NCBI GenBank assembly: GCA_963738625.1
Contig: CAVTXH010000003.1
Location: 434,001 to 498,000 of the forward strand
DNA length: 64,000 nucleotides
DNA from: UBA7672 sp963738625
Lineage (GTDB): Bacteria; Pseudomonadota; Alphaproteobacteria; Caulobacterales; Hyphomonadaceae
Direction: 5' to 3'
The notes beneath the pieces were generated by a model, which was not told the origin of the DNA, did no database searches, and worked only from the letters and a program-made list of their open reading frames with translations. Of this stretch, positions 7,869 to 17,101 are shown piece after piece. Position 1 is the stretch's first letter. Each line of letters opens with the position of its first letter. The position numbers and the translations under genes were made by a program.

Positions 7869-9407
7869 ATGGCTTCCGTCGTTCGCGCTGGCTTGCTTGC
7901 CGCTTTCGCTCTGGCGTCAGTTTCATGTGGAGGGGGCGGTAACGGCTACAGCCCGCCACCACCACCACCACCACCGCCGTCCGGGCCGGCCGCGCCGCCC
8001 AGCTTCACCTCGCCAGCCGCGGTGACCACGCGCGAAAACGCGATCGGCGTCGTCTACCGCCCCGTCGCAACGGACCCGAACGGCGACACAATCACCTACG
8101 GCGCCATCGGCGGGCCAGACGCGGCGCGGTTCACCGTCAATCCGGTCACGCGCGAAGTACGATTTACAACGCAGCCTGACTTCGAAGCGCCAACCGACAT
8201 CGGCGGCAACAATGTCTACGACATCTCGTTCACGGCGTCCGACGGTGCGAGCACGGTCACGCAGAGCGTTGCGATCACGGTCAGCAATACAGGCGACACC
8301 TTCCGCGTGCGCCGCGTCGCGTCCGGCCTTGCGGCCCCGATCTATGTCGCCGGTCTGCCGGACGGATCAGGCCGTGTCGTTGTCGTGGAGCGCGGCGGCC
8401 GTATTCGCGTGATGAACCCCGCGACAGGAGCGCTCGACGCGACGGACTTCCTCAACATTTCGTCGCAGACCGACACCAGCGGAGAGAAGGGCCTGCTGTC
8501 CATCGCCTTCTCGCCGAACTTCCTGAGCGACCGGACTTTCTATCTCCACCTCAACCCGAATTCGGCGAACGTCACGGAGATCCGGAAATACCAGACTGTC
8601 GCGGGCAACTTTGCCCAGGCGGACACATCTACCGCAGATGCAATCCTGTCCGTGCAACAGCCGGGCGCCACGAACCACAAGGGCGGCACTCTGTTCTTCG
8701 ACAAGTCGGGAAGGATGCTGATCAGCCTTGGCGATGGCGGAAGCAATTCCGCCACCGCCCAGAACAACAACACGCTCCTGGGCAAGATCCTCCGGATCGA
8801 TCCCCTCACCGACGCTTTCCCAGCCGATGCGGCGCGAGACTATTCGATTCCGGCCGCCAACCCGTTCGCAACGGCGGGTGGATTGCCCGAGATCTATGCC
8901 AACGGCGTTCGCAACCCCTTCCGCATGAGCGTCGATCCGGTGACAGGCGACCTGTTCATCGGAGATGTCGGCCAGAGCGCAATCGAGGAAGTTGACCGCA
9001 TAGCCGCGAACACGGCCAGCCTTGTGAACCTGGGCTGGAACGTGCGTGAAGGTTCACAGTCCTTCACCGGCCCCGACAACCCGAACTTCACCCTGCCCGT
9101 GACCGAATACGGCCGCACGGTCGGAACAACGGTCACGGGTGGCGTGGTCTATCGCGGACCGGTCGAAAGCCTGCAGGGGCAGTACATTTTTGGCGACTTC
9201 GGATCGAACACGCTGTGGTCCGTGCCGATCGTCAACCTCGTGGTCGGCAGTGTTCTGCCATCGACGAGTCTCACCGTCCGCAATACGGCGTTTACCCCCG
9301 ATGTCGGCTCGATCAACTCGGTCGTCGCCTTCGGAACGGACAATGACGGCAATGTCTACATCGTAGACATTGGCGGCGAGCTGTTCGTGCTAGAGCCTAC
9401 GCCCTAG
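7869..9407 (+). CDS. Lipoprotein-like PQQ-dependent sugar dehydrogenase with N-terminal cadherin-like domain
   Basis: A 512-residue exported protein. The first 20 residues are a signal ending in ASVSC followed by GGGG, suggesting lipid attachment (the -3 position is not ideal). Next is a run of prolines (residues about 34-42), then about 100 residues resembling a cadherin-like domain (ATDPNGDTITYG, DISFTASDGA). From about 150 the glucose/sorbosone dehydrogenase propeller begins: SGLAAPIYVAGLPDGSGR, GEKGLLSIAFSPNF, ATNHKGGTLFFD, LISLGDGG, NGVRNPFRMSVDP and GDVGQSAIEEVDRI. It is inferred to oxidise aldoses with PQQ in the periplasm; no PQQ synthesis genes are in the window. It stops 4 bases inside the convergent HlyD-like gene. 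Confidence 0.88.
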   Translation: MASVVRAGLLAAFALASVSCGGGGNGYSPPPPPPPPPSGPAAPPSFTSPAAVTTRENAIGVVYRPVATDPNGDTITYGAIGGPDAARFTVNPVTREVRFTTQPDFEAPTDIGGNNVYDISFTASDGASTVTQSVAITVSNTGDTFRVRRVASGLAAPIYVAGLPDGSGRVVVVERGGRIRVMNPATGALDATDFLNISSQTDTSGEKGLLSIAFSPNFLSDRTFYLHLNPNSANVTEIRKYQTVAGNFAQADTSTADAILSVQQPGATNHKGGTLFFDKSGRMLISLGDGGSNSATAQNNNTLLGKILRIDPLTDAFPADAARDYSIPAANPFATAGGLPEIYANGVRNPFRMSVDPVTGDLFIGDVGQSAIEEVDRIAANTASLVNLGWNVREGSQSFTGPDNPNFTLPVTEYGRTVGTTVTGGVVYRGPVESLQGQYIFGDFGSNTLWSVPIVNLVVGSVLPSTSLTVRNTAFTPDVGSINSVVAFGTDNDGNVYIVDIGGELFVLEPTP

Positions 9408-10381
9408 CGTTCGGCGGTCTTGTCGGGGGCGGCGGTGGATTTGGCGCCGTCCTTCAGGAACTTCACGAGCACGCGCTGGCCGACAAGGACCGGCGCCTGC
9501 TCGGCGTCGATCACGACTTCGACCACGCGCTCGTCGGCGCGCTCGCTCGGGTCATCTGAGCGCAGCTTGCGCGAGCCCATGACGCCGGCGATGCGAACCA
9601 CCTTGCCCGGATAGGCTTTCTCCTGATCCGACTCCGGCACGATCTCTACGGCTTGGCCGGGCTTCACCTGCGTCAGCGAGCGTTCCTCGACCTCAGCGCG
9701 GACGATGCGCAGGCTGTCGGGCTGAAGCTGGAACATCGCGGTGACGTTGAAAGTCGAGGCGCCCGATCCGGGGTTAGCGTAGCGGCGCACAATCGTGCCC
9801 GATGTCGGCGCACGGATGACATAGAGCTCGACCTGATAGTTGGCCTCGGCGAGCTGGGCGCGGACGAGTTGGACAGAGCTCTTCTGCGCTTCGAGCTGCG
9901 CGCGAATCTGGCGAACCGCATCTTGCGCCTGTTCGTAGGCCTGCTGCGACGTGGCGTTTTCCGCGAAAAGGCGGGCGAGGCGTTTTTCCTCGCGCTCGGC
10001 GGCCTCATATTGCACCTGCAGGATCGGAAGCTGGGCTTCGGACTGGGCTAGTTGGGCCGCGACGCGGTTGCGGCTCAGGCGCGCGTCGTTGTCTTCCTGG
10101 CGGGCGAGGATCTGGTCCTTCTTAACCTGGTCGCCTTCCTGCACATAGACTTCGCGCACGACGCCAGCCGCGCGGGCCGCTATATCCACGAGACCGCCTT
10201 CGACGTCGACCTTGCCCGCCGAGATCGTCGAATACGGCGTGGTCACCGACGCAGCATCGATCATCGGGCCCTTGCCGTTGTTGGCGGCTCTCGCGCCGGG
10301 CGCGCCTTCAGGCGGGCCGCCGCAAGCTGCGGCCGAAGCCAGCAGCGCAGCCGCGAAGAGGATTTTGGGGAGGCGGGTCAT
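9404..10381 (-). CDS. HlyD-family periplasmic adaptor (membrane fusion) lipoprotein
   Basis: A 325-residue adaptor protein. The N-terminus (LPKILFAAALLASAAACGG) is a lipoprotein signal. The barrel-sandwich/lipoyl halves are DIAARAAGVVREVYVQEGDQVKKDQILARQ and VIRAPTSGTIVRRYANPG, with a long coiled-coil hairpin between (residues about 95-180), then a beta-barrel (RIVRAEVEERSLTQVKPGQAVEI). It is the third gene of an ABC operon (permease, ATPase, adaptor), resembling the DevBCA/MacAB type that exports lipids or peptides through an outer-membrane channel. No TolC-like gene is nearby. Confidence 0.9.
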   Translation of the reverse strand: MTRLPKILFAAALLASAAACGGPPEGAPGARAANNGKGPMIDAASVTTPYSTISAGKVDVEGGLVDIAARAAGVVREVYVQEGDQVKKDQILARQEDNDARLSRNRVAAQLAQSEAQLPILQVQYEAAEREEKRLARLFAENATSQQAYEQAQDAVRQIRAQLEAQKSSVQLVRAQLAEANYQVELYVIRAPTSGTIVRRYANPGSGASTFNVTAMFQLQPDSLRIVRAEVEERSLTQVKPGQAVEIVPESDQEKAYPGKVVRIAGVMGSRKLRSDDPSERADERVVEVVIDAEQAPVLVGQRVLVKFLKDGAKSTAAPDKTAER

Positions 10382-10420
10382 GACGGGTCTTCCGTTCTCT
10401 AAATTTGTGCGACGCGCAAG

Positions 10421-11227
10421 CTAGTGCTTGAACTGCGAGGGATCGGCATTTGTCGACGTGATGCGGCCGTCCTCGATCGTGATGATGCGATCGGCGAACA
10501 CGGCGAGGCGGGCGTCGTGCGTCACGCATAGCACGGTTGCGCCCTGCTCCTTGGCGCATTTGCGCAGTAGCTCCATGACGATGTGCCCGTTCTCGCCGTC
10601 TAGCGCCGAAGTCGGCTCGTCGGCGAAGATCAGCTTGGGCTTCTTGGCGAGGGCGCGTGCAATGGCGACGCGCTGCTTCTCGCCGCCCGAGAGACGATCC
10701 GGCCGGTTGTGAAGGCGATGGCCGAGGCCGACATCCCTCAACGTGCTCTCGGCGGCGGCTTTGCGGTCGGCGCCCTTCTGCTTCATGAATTTGAGGACGA
10801 TCTGGACCTGCTGGCTCGCAGTGAGCGCCGGGAACAGGTTGAAGCCCTGGAAGATGAAGCCGCAGTTCTTGAGCCGGAAACGGTCGATCTTCGAGCGCGA
10901 CATGCTCCAGATATTTTCCCCTAGGGCGACGACGCTGCCCGCATCCGGCTTCAGGAGGCCCGACACCGCGGCCAGAAGCGTCGACTTGCCGGAGCCTGAC
11001 GGGCCCATGACCAGCGCGATCTCGCCAGGCTCGATAAGCAGGTCGATGCCTTTCAGCACCTCGACCTTGATCTGGCCGGCCTTGAAGCCTTTCTTGAGGC
11101 CGCGCGCGGCGATGGCGTAGCGCTTGTCGTCCGGCTGCGAGGCGACAACCGGCGCCGCAGGCGTCGAAGTCGTTTCGAGGTGTTCCTTCACTACGGCCGA
11201 CGCCGCGATCTTGAGGCCAGCGCTCAT
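10421..11227 (-). CDS. ABC transporter ATP-binding protein (MacB/DevA/LolD type)
   Basis: A 268-residue ATPase with Walker A GPSGSGKS, signature LSGGEKQRVAIARAL, Walker B KLIFADEPTSALD and the H-loop VCVTHDARLAVFADR. The first 45 residues are an extra, low-complexity tail before the domain proper (YAIAARGLKKGF). The ATG overlaps the stop of the permease gene by 4 bases, and the adaptor gene follows 39 bases later. Sequence type and gene order point to a mechanotransmission exporter rather than an importer; the substrate is unknown. Confidence 0.93.
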   Translation of the reverse strand: MSAGLKIAASAVVKEHLETTSTPAAPVVASQPDDKRYAIAARGLKKGFKAGQIKVEVLKGIDLLIEPGEIALVMGPSGSGKSTLLAAVSGLLKPDAGSVVALGENIWSMSRSKIDRFRLKNCGFIFQGFNLFPALTASQQVQIVLKFMKQKGADRKAAAESTLRDVGLGHRLHNRPDRLSGGEKQRVAIARALAKKPKLIFADEPTSALDGENGHIVMELLRKCAKEQGATVLCVTHDARLAVFADRIITIEDGRITSTNADPSQFKH

Positions 11228-12357
11228 TTGAGGAGGTCCGCAGGTTCGCCTTTTTTCAGCGCGCCGAGAGTGAGCGCGCCCGATCCGATGGCGATGAGGA
11301 GGAGGAGGACGCCGGTCTGGATCAGGGATCCGGCTTCATAGCCCATGGGAATGTTGGCCGACGACGCCGCCAGCGTGATGCCGACCATCAGCACGGCCGC
11401 CATGCAGATGCCGAGCACGCCGACCCAGAAGGAAAGCTCCATCACCACCGCGCGCAGGTCTCCGATGGAAACCCCGAGCGCACGCAGGCTGGCGAATTCC
11501 TTGATGTTGGCGAGAATGGCGCCGCGCAGCGTCTGCCAGGTGATGACGACGCCGATGACGAAGCCGATGACGCTCATGAAGCCGAGGATGATGGCGAGCA
11601 GGCCTTCGGACATGGCGTCGCGAATGGTGGCGCGCGACAGCTCGGTCTTGGTCCAGGCGCGATACTGTTCCTTGGAGATGGCGTTCAGTTCATCGCGCAC
11701 CTGCTCCGCCCTGGCGGGATCCTTGATGCGCACCATCAGAAGGCCGAGCTGGTCGTCGTTGGCGCGGCCCATCAGGCGCTGGGTCTGGCGCGACATGACG
11801 AGGCCCGGCGCCTGGCTGTTGGCATAGCCCGAAAGGATAAGCGCGATGCGTACGGTCTTGCCGTTCACGGTCGCCTGGTCGCCCAGGTTCACGCCGAGCT
11901 GCTTCAGCGCCGACTTGTCGACGGCGACATTGTAGGGCGGCTCGATCAGCTTGCGCATGTCGTCGGTGAAATCGTCCGGCAGCGTCACGCCGTTGGGCGA
12001 GGGATCGACGACCATGATGTTGACCATGGTGGGCGAGGTCTTGCCGGGTCCGTAGAACTGGCCGAAGTCGCCCGGCAGGTCCTGCACCTCCACCACTTCA
12101 GGGTGGCGATAGACCAGCGGCACCACGCGCTTGGGCAGGGCCGAACCTCCCCCGCCGGGTCCGCCGAGGGAGGCCGCCTTGTAGGGCAGGATGATGAGCT
12201 GGGCGCGCGACTTGTCGATCGTCGCCGTGAAGGACTGAAGGATGCCGATGAACATGGCGCTCAACGCCAGCATGAGCACGCCGGCCAAAGCCAAGGCGAT
12301 GACGGCCGCTAGATAGCGCCGCCACTCATAAAGCAGGGTCGAGAGCGCAAGGCTCAT
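11224..12357 (-). CDS. ABC transporter permease (FtsX/DevC type)
   Basis: A 377-residue permease. It has one N-terminal membrane helix (LAAVIALALAGVLMLALSAMF), a large periplasmic domain (about residues 40-255) and three C-terminal helices around residues 262-285, 305-330 and 345-365, the FtsX-like layout. Features such as FVIGVVITWQTLRGAILANIKEFASLRALG match DevC-like members. It is the first gene of the three-gene exporter operon and ends in GEPADLLK. A TATCG-N5-CGATA palindrome upstream is a possible operator. Confidence 0.9.
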   Translation of the reverse strand: MSLALSTLLYEWRRYLAAVIALALAGVLMLALSAMFIGILQSFTATIDKSRAQLIILPYKAASLGGPGGGGSALPKRVVPLVYRHPEVVEVQDLPGDFGQFYGPGKTSPTMVNIMVVDPSPNGVTLPDDFTDDMRKLIEPPYNVAVDKSALKQLGVNLGDQATVNGKTVRIALILSGYANSQAPGLVMSRQTQRLMGRANDDQLGLLMVRIKDPARAEQVRDELNAISKEQYRAWTKTELSRATIRDAMSEGLLAIILGFMSVIGFVIGVVITWQTLRGAILANIKEFASLRALGVSIGDLRAVVMELSFWVGVLGICMAAVLMVGITLAASSANIPMGYEAGSLIQTGVLLLLIAIGSGALTLGALKKGEPADLLK

Positions 12358-12413
12358 CTGGTCTCTCTCCGGAAACCGGTCGCAGCGTTATTCGGGGTCC
12401 TGACACCCAACCT

Positions 12414-12451
12414 TATCGATAAACGATATGCGCCTTATCCGCAAGCTTTTC
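12414..12451 (-). promoter_or_regulatory. Candidate promoter and palindromic operator of the ABC export operon
   Basis: Read on the minus strand, TTGAAA lies just upstream of CATATC at about 17-base spacing, a weak sigma-70-like pair. Overlapping and following it is the perfect palindrome TATCG-ATAAA-CGATA (12414-12428, plus strand), the kind of site bound by PadR, ArsR or TetR-type repressors. No dedicated regulator is adjacent. The first gene of the operon starts about 56 bases downstream. Confidence 0.4.
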
Positions 12452-12571
12452 AAGCGCTCAATCGCGATCGTCCACCCAGTCCGCAAACACAATCGCATAT
12501 AAGTACTGCTATTGATTAAATGCGAAACTGGAGAGTTTCCGTCTCCTTTAGTGGCAAAAAAGTCGCCGGCC

Positions 12572-12913
12572 TTACGCTTGGCGGACGAACCGTCGCAGGA
12601 ATCGCCGAAGCTTCTGTTCGTCCACGGGCTTGGCGAAAACAGGGCGGCCGGAAAAACGCTCGGCGATTTCTTTTTTTGCCTGCCCGCTGGAGAAAGCGAA
12701 CGGCACGCCGCGGGCCGCCAGGACATCGGCGACCGGCCAGGAAGCCTCCTTGCCGAGATTACAGTCGAGCAGCGCCACATCGATCTGATCGAGGGTTTCC
12801 GCGGCAGCCAAGGCGGAAGCGACGGTGGCGTAAACACCGAGCGTTTCGCCGCCGATGTCGGAGACCAAAGCCTCCATCATCATGCCGATGAGCGGCTCAT
12901 CCTCGACGATCAT
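12572..12913 (-). CDS. Receiver (CheY-like) domain, in frame with the upstream PepSY gene
   Basis: About 114 residues of response-regulator receiver domain: MIVEDEPLIGMMMEAL (acidic pocket), LLDCNLG (phosphoacceptor Asp in LLD), SSG in place of the usual ATG, and FAKPVD (conserved Lys). It resembles stand-alone single-domain receivers of alphaproteobacteria. No stop codon separates it from the PepSY reading frame upstream, so as written it would be the C-terminal domain of that protein. The ATG at 12913 is the only internal start close to the domain, and no convincing ribosome site precedes it. No histidine kinase is adjacent. Confidence 0.75.
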   Translation of the reverse strand: MIVEDEPLIGMMMEALVSDIGGETLGVYATVASALAAAETLDQIDVALLDCNLGKEASWPVADVLAARGVPFAFSSGQAKKEIAERFSGRPVFAKPVDEQKLRRFLRRFVRQA

Positions 12914-13003
12914 GACGTTGCAGTAGAGGCATGCTTCTCGTCCAGCCACAATCGGATGAAAACGCGGAGCGACGCGGCGCGGTTCCACGAGCGGCGGGAA
13001 ATA

Positions 13004-14348
13004 CCACGCCGGCGACAGGCCTAGCCAGCGCCTTGCCGCCGGCCAGCACATCAGCACGCCACGCTCGACCAGCGCGAGGAGCAGAAGACTGGCTCCGAGC
13101 ACGGGCAACAGGATCGCGGCGACGAGAATCAGAATGGCCAGGCCGTACCCGACTTTTGCATCCGGGATCGGCGGCGGCGCGCCGAGCACGCCTTCGGGAG
13201 ACCGCCTGCGCCACATGACGAAGGCGCTGACGCAGAGCGTGACGAGGCCGAGCGCGGTGAGAACGCCCAGCGCCTGGTTCAAAGGACCGAACAGCTGGCC
13301 TTCATGCGCGGCAAGACCGAAGCCGATGACCTGATCGATGACGTGCTTCTCACCGAAATCGTTGCGGCCGACGACGTCTCCTGTTGTTGGATCGAGCGCC
13401 ACGTCCTGCCGGTGCGGCCGGTTCTGCGCGTTGGACTTCGCCCACCAGACGGCGGCGTCCTTCGTCGGCGGCGTCAGCATGACAGGCGACGCGAGCTTCA
13501 ACTGTTCAGCGCGTGCAACGATGAGGTCGATTGGCGCGTCGGCGGAAGTTGGCGCGGTTGTCATCGTATCGTGATGCATGTGCTCGGCGTGTTCGCCGGC
13601 GCTCGATGTGAACCAGTCCTGGCTTATCGCCGCCGTGCCCGTCCACGCGCGCACCTGCTTCAGGCCGTTGCCCCACACCAGCGCCCAGGGCAGTCCGGTC
13701 GCCAGCAGGAACAGCGCGAACGCAGACACCCAGATTCCGGTGACAGCATGGAGATCGCGCCAGAAACGTTTCGCGCCCTGTCCGATGCGCGGATAGAGCA
13801 CGCCGGCGAGGCCTTTCGCCTGTCGCGGCCACCAGAGATAGAGGCCGGTCAGCACCATCACGATCGCCCACGAGGCGGCGAGTTCGACGAGGATCGAGCC
13901 GGCATTGCCCATCAGCAGCTCGCCATGGATGCGCGCGACCGTGCGCTCGAATCGGCCCTCCTCCGGCACGATCTTCAGGATCGCGAGGGTATCGGGATGG
14001 ACATAGACGCGCGTGCGCATGCCGTGTTCGGACACAACGACGCGCGCAGCCTGGTCCGGCTGCTCCCGCAGGACGATCGCCGGCGAGCTTCGAGCCCGGA
14101 ATGGCGGCGACAGCGGCATCGACGATGGCCGACTGCGCCGCCGGCTGGCCGGTGCGTTCCAGCTTCACCAGATCCCGGTCGATCCACGCCTCGATCTGCG
14201 GGCGGAACAGGTAGACCGAACCCGACAACGCCAGCACGATGACGAACGGGATGCACACCAGGCCGGCATAGAAATGCCAGCGCCACAGCATGCGGTAGAG
14301 CTGCCCGCGGTTTTCGGTGTCGCGCGCCTCGACACTACCTGTTCGCAT
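13004..14348 (-). pseudogene. PepSY-associated transmembrane protein, frameshifted
   Basis: This resembles PepSY_TM proteins linked to iron or copper receptors. The N-terminal part from 14348 (ENRGQLYRMLWRWHFYAGLV, FVIVLALSGSVYLFRPQIE, KLERTGQPAAQSAIVDAAV) is in one frame; the rest (IVLREQPDQAARVVVSEHG, RIHGELLMGNAGSILVELAA, FWRDLHAVTGIWVSAFALFL, AAHEGQLFGPLNQALGV) is in the next. One extra G in the run at 14095-14097 would explain the switch. The family-like end ARRWLGLSPA falls at about 13007, followed by TGG where TGA would be expected, then open reading into a receiver domain. It is downstream of a broken TonB receptor in the same operon. Confidence 0.75.
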
Positions 14349-14376
14349 CGCTTTTCCACCCATCAGAATGCCAGTG

Positions 14377-16436
14377 TTATTCCAGCGTAAAAGGACCGCG
14401 CATCCCCGGGAAGAAGACGGTGGTTGCCGCCGTCTGCGCGTTGGTGACCGCGGTGAAGTTCGACACATGGTTTTCGTCGGTCAGATTCCGCACGTCCAGG
14501 AACAGGGTGACCCCATCCTCGAACTCGCGGCCAAGGCCGAGGTTGAGGATGCTGTAGGAAGGCGACTTCAGCGTGTTCATGTAGTCGACGTAAGCGTCGT
14601 TGATCGACCACTCGACGGACGGCGCCACCCAGAAGCCGGCATCGTTCTGGTAGCGAAGCTCGGCCCGGTAGAAGTGTTCGGGCACGACCGGCAGGCGGTT
14701 GTCGCCATACTGCACGTCGCCTTCAAAGCGGAAGTCGGACCACATGTATGTCTGGCGCAAGCGCAGGCCATCGAGGATTTCCCAGTCAAGGCCAGCTTCA
14801 ATTCCCTGGTGGGTCGTCTCGTCGGCGTTGAAGGTCGCGGCGGGAATGCCTTGGCTCGGGTTGACGACATAGTTGAGCAACTCGTGTTCGATCTGGGCGC
14901 GGTAGAAGGCAATATCCCAGACCAGGTTGGCGGCGCGGCCGCGCGTGCCGATCTCTCCGGTCCACGCATCCTGCGGCTGCAGCGGCTGGAAGCCGCCGAC
15001 GGTGGGCGACAGCGAGCCGAAGTTCGGCGGCTCCACCGAGCGAGTCACGTTGGCGTAGACCTGCGCGCCGGCGTCATTCTGCCAGAGCGCGCCGATGCGA
15101 GGAGCGAACCAGTCATAGTCCTTGCCTGTCGTCAGGTTGAACGTGGTCGGAACGCCAGCGAGCGCAAAGCTCTGATAGTCGCGCTCGGCCTTGCCGTAAG
15201 ATGCGCCCGCCGACGATGGCGACAGCTGTCGCTAAGAAAAATGCGGCCTTCCGCGAAGACATCGATCCCCTTGGCGTTCTGCCGGCTCTTCGCAGTCTGC
15301 GAACCCCACGACCCGCGATTGTTCACCCACTGGTTGGCGTCGAGATCGCCCGAGCGATAGGAGAGGCCGTAGAAGGCGTCTGCCTCGCGTCCAAGGAACT
15401 GGCCGTTCCAATCGAGTGCGCCCGAACGCGCCCCAGTTGCGGCTTTCCTGGTCGATGACCTGGAAGATCGGATGGTCGAGATCCTTCCAGGTCGAATAGA
15501 CCCCGCCCTCGAACACCGTGTCGGCGTCGAAGCGCCAGCGCGTCTGCACCACGCCGCGCAACGACCGCATGTCGCGCTGATAATTCAGCGCGACATTGGT
15601 CGGGTTGGCCAGTTCGGGACTGTTGAGCGCCTGTGTCAGGCTAAGCGATCCGGGGATCTGCTGGTGAATATAGCCGCCGCTGACATAGGCGCGCACCTCG
15701 CGATCATCGCCGAACGTGTAGCCGAGGTTGGCCGAGCCGTACTGCTGGTCGCCCTCGCTCTGCCTGCGCCAGCCATCGACGGACTGCCCGGTGACCGCTG
15801 CAAAGCCATCCCAGGCGCCCAGTACGCCGCCCGCTTTGGCATGCCCGCGCAGCGTGCCGAACGAGCCGCCCTCGAGCGCGGATAAGCCGGTTGGTTCATC
15901 GTCTTGCCGGTAGGCGTGACGATATTGATCGCGCCGCCCAGCAGCGCGCCGCCATAGCGAAGCGCATTTCCGCCCTTGTAGACCTCAGTGTAGCGGGCGA
16001 TCGAAGGATCGATCAGCTGGAAATCGCCGAAGCCGTCCGCCTCGTTGAACGGTATGCCGTCCTGCGCCAGCAGGGTCCCGCGCAGGTGGTTTGCGTTGCC
16101 GATGCCCGATCCACGGATCGACAGTCGCGTATCTCCGCCCCACTTCTTCTGTGCGAAGACGCCCGGCACATCGCGCAACAGGTCGGCGATTCCCGGCGCA
16201 TAGCGCTTGGAATAGCTCTCCGCCGACACCACGGCGACAGCGCCTGGCGTTTCGGAAAGCCGCTCGCGCGCTTCGGCGACAACCGGAGGATCTTCCGGGT
16301 CGCGAGTTGCCGTGACGATGACGGTATCGCCGCGGGCAACCTTGGGCGACAAAGTCTGGGCGAACGCTGGCCCGGCGAACGCAGCAAACAGCAGCACGGG
16401 CGCCGAAACAGCGGCGCGCAATGAAATGTACAGCAT
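14377..16436 (-). pseudogene. TonB-dependent outer-membrane receptor, multiple frameshifts
   Basis: The full length (about 686 codons) is present but spread over three frames. N-terminus: MLYISLRAAVSAPVLLFAAF signal peptide, VIVTATRDPEDPP, plug domain ADLLRDVPGVFAQKKWGGD, LSIRGSGIGN, YGGALLGGAINIVTPTG. The frame changes near 15875 (one C missing would restore YPRLEGGSFG), at 15421-15423 (an extra C on the plus strand), at 15237-15241 (an extra A in a run of five) and at 15206-15208 (an extra C). The intact barrel end runs from about 15204 to 14377 and ends in FFPGMRGPFTLE. Restored, it looks like receptors found beside DUF2946 and PepSY genes, a copper/iron context. Confidence 0.82.
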
Positions 16437-16507
16437 GAAAAAGGACAAACCTCGTCTGTGCGAAAGATGCGCATCGGGCGTGAAGCGCCCGCGCGTGCTC
16501 GTTCAGC

Positions 16508-16915
16508 TCAGATTGAGGATGGAGGTCCGGTCGATGGCGGCGGCGGCGCGGCGATGCCGCGGCCGGGACGTACATCGCGCACGATGGCGAAATCGACATC
16601 GCGGCTGACCACGAACCGCACCGGTTCGGCGGCAGCCAGCGGCTGGGCGAGCGGGGTGGCAGTCGCGAACACGCAGGGCGCGTGCTGCGCCTGGCCGTCA
16701 TGCTGGCTGGAAGGAACCTCGGAAGGATCGATCAGCTTGCGCGTTTCGAGGTCCAGCACGCGTTTGACCGCACCATGGCCCTCGCAGAAGTCGACGGTGA
16801 GATAGCGGCCATTGGGCGTTTCGGCCTCGGCCAGCATGTAGCCCGCTGGAACGACGGCGCGCACGAGAATGGCCAGCAGCGCGATCGCGCCTAGCCTTCC
16901 TCCCATGCGCTGCAT
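16508..16915 (-). CDS. DUF2946-like small exported protein
   Basis: A 135-residue protein with the DUF2946 layout: a signal/membrane segment IALLAILVRAVVPAGYMLAEA, then YLTVDFCEGHGAVKRV and, after a His/Gln-rich linker (SSQHDGQAQHAPC), a cysteine-containing segment. The family typically precedes TonB-dependent receptors in metal-related operons, exactly as here (71 bases to the receptor start). The function is unknown; a periplasmic metal-linked role is inferred from context and the Cys/His residues. The start could be ATG 16915 or ATG 16906. Confidence 0.7.
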   Translation of the reverse strand: MQRMGGRLGAIALLAILVRAVVPAGYMLAEAETPNGRYLTVDFCEGHGAVKRVLDLETRKLIDPSEVPSSQHDGQAQHAPCVFATATPLAQPLAAAEPVRFVVSRDVDFAIVRDVRPGRGIAAPPPPSTGPPSSI

Positions 16916-17101
16916 CCAGCTAAGTATGTGTCACTCCCACGTCGACAGCGGCAAACTAGCCCAACCCGGAATAGCGGCATAGTGCGCCAACCCGTCGCGA
17001 CCCTTCACATCGAAGCGATGTAACACAATGCTTCGAATCGATGGTTCAGATTCGGCCCGCGTGATATCTGACTGCGACGACGCCGCCGGGAGTGAGCGCG
17101 C

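Noticed and set aside
7949..7980. CCACCACCA run as a repeat array
   Set aside because: It is the polyproline hinge of the sugar dehydrogenase gene, not a separate repeat element.
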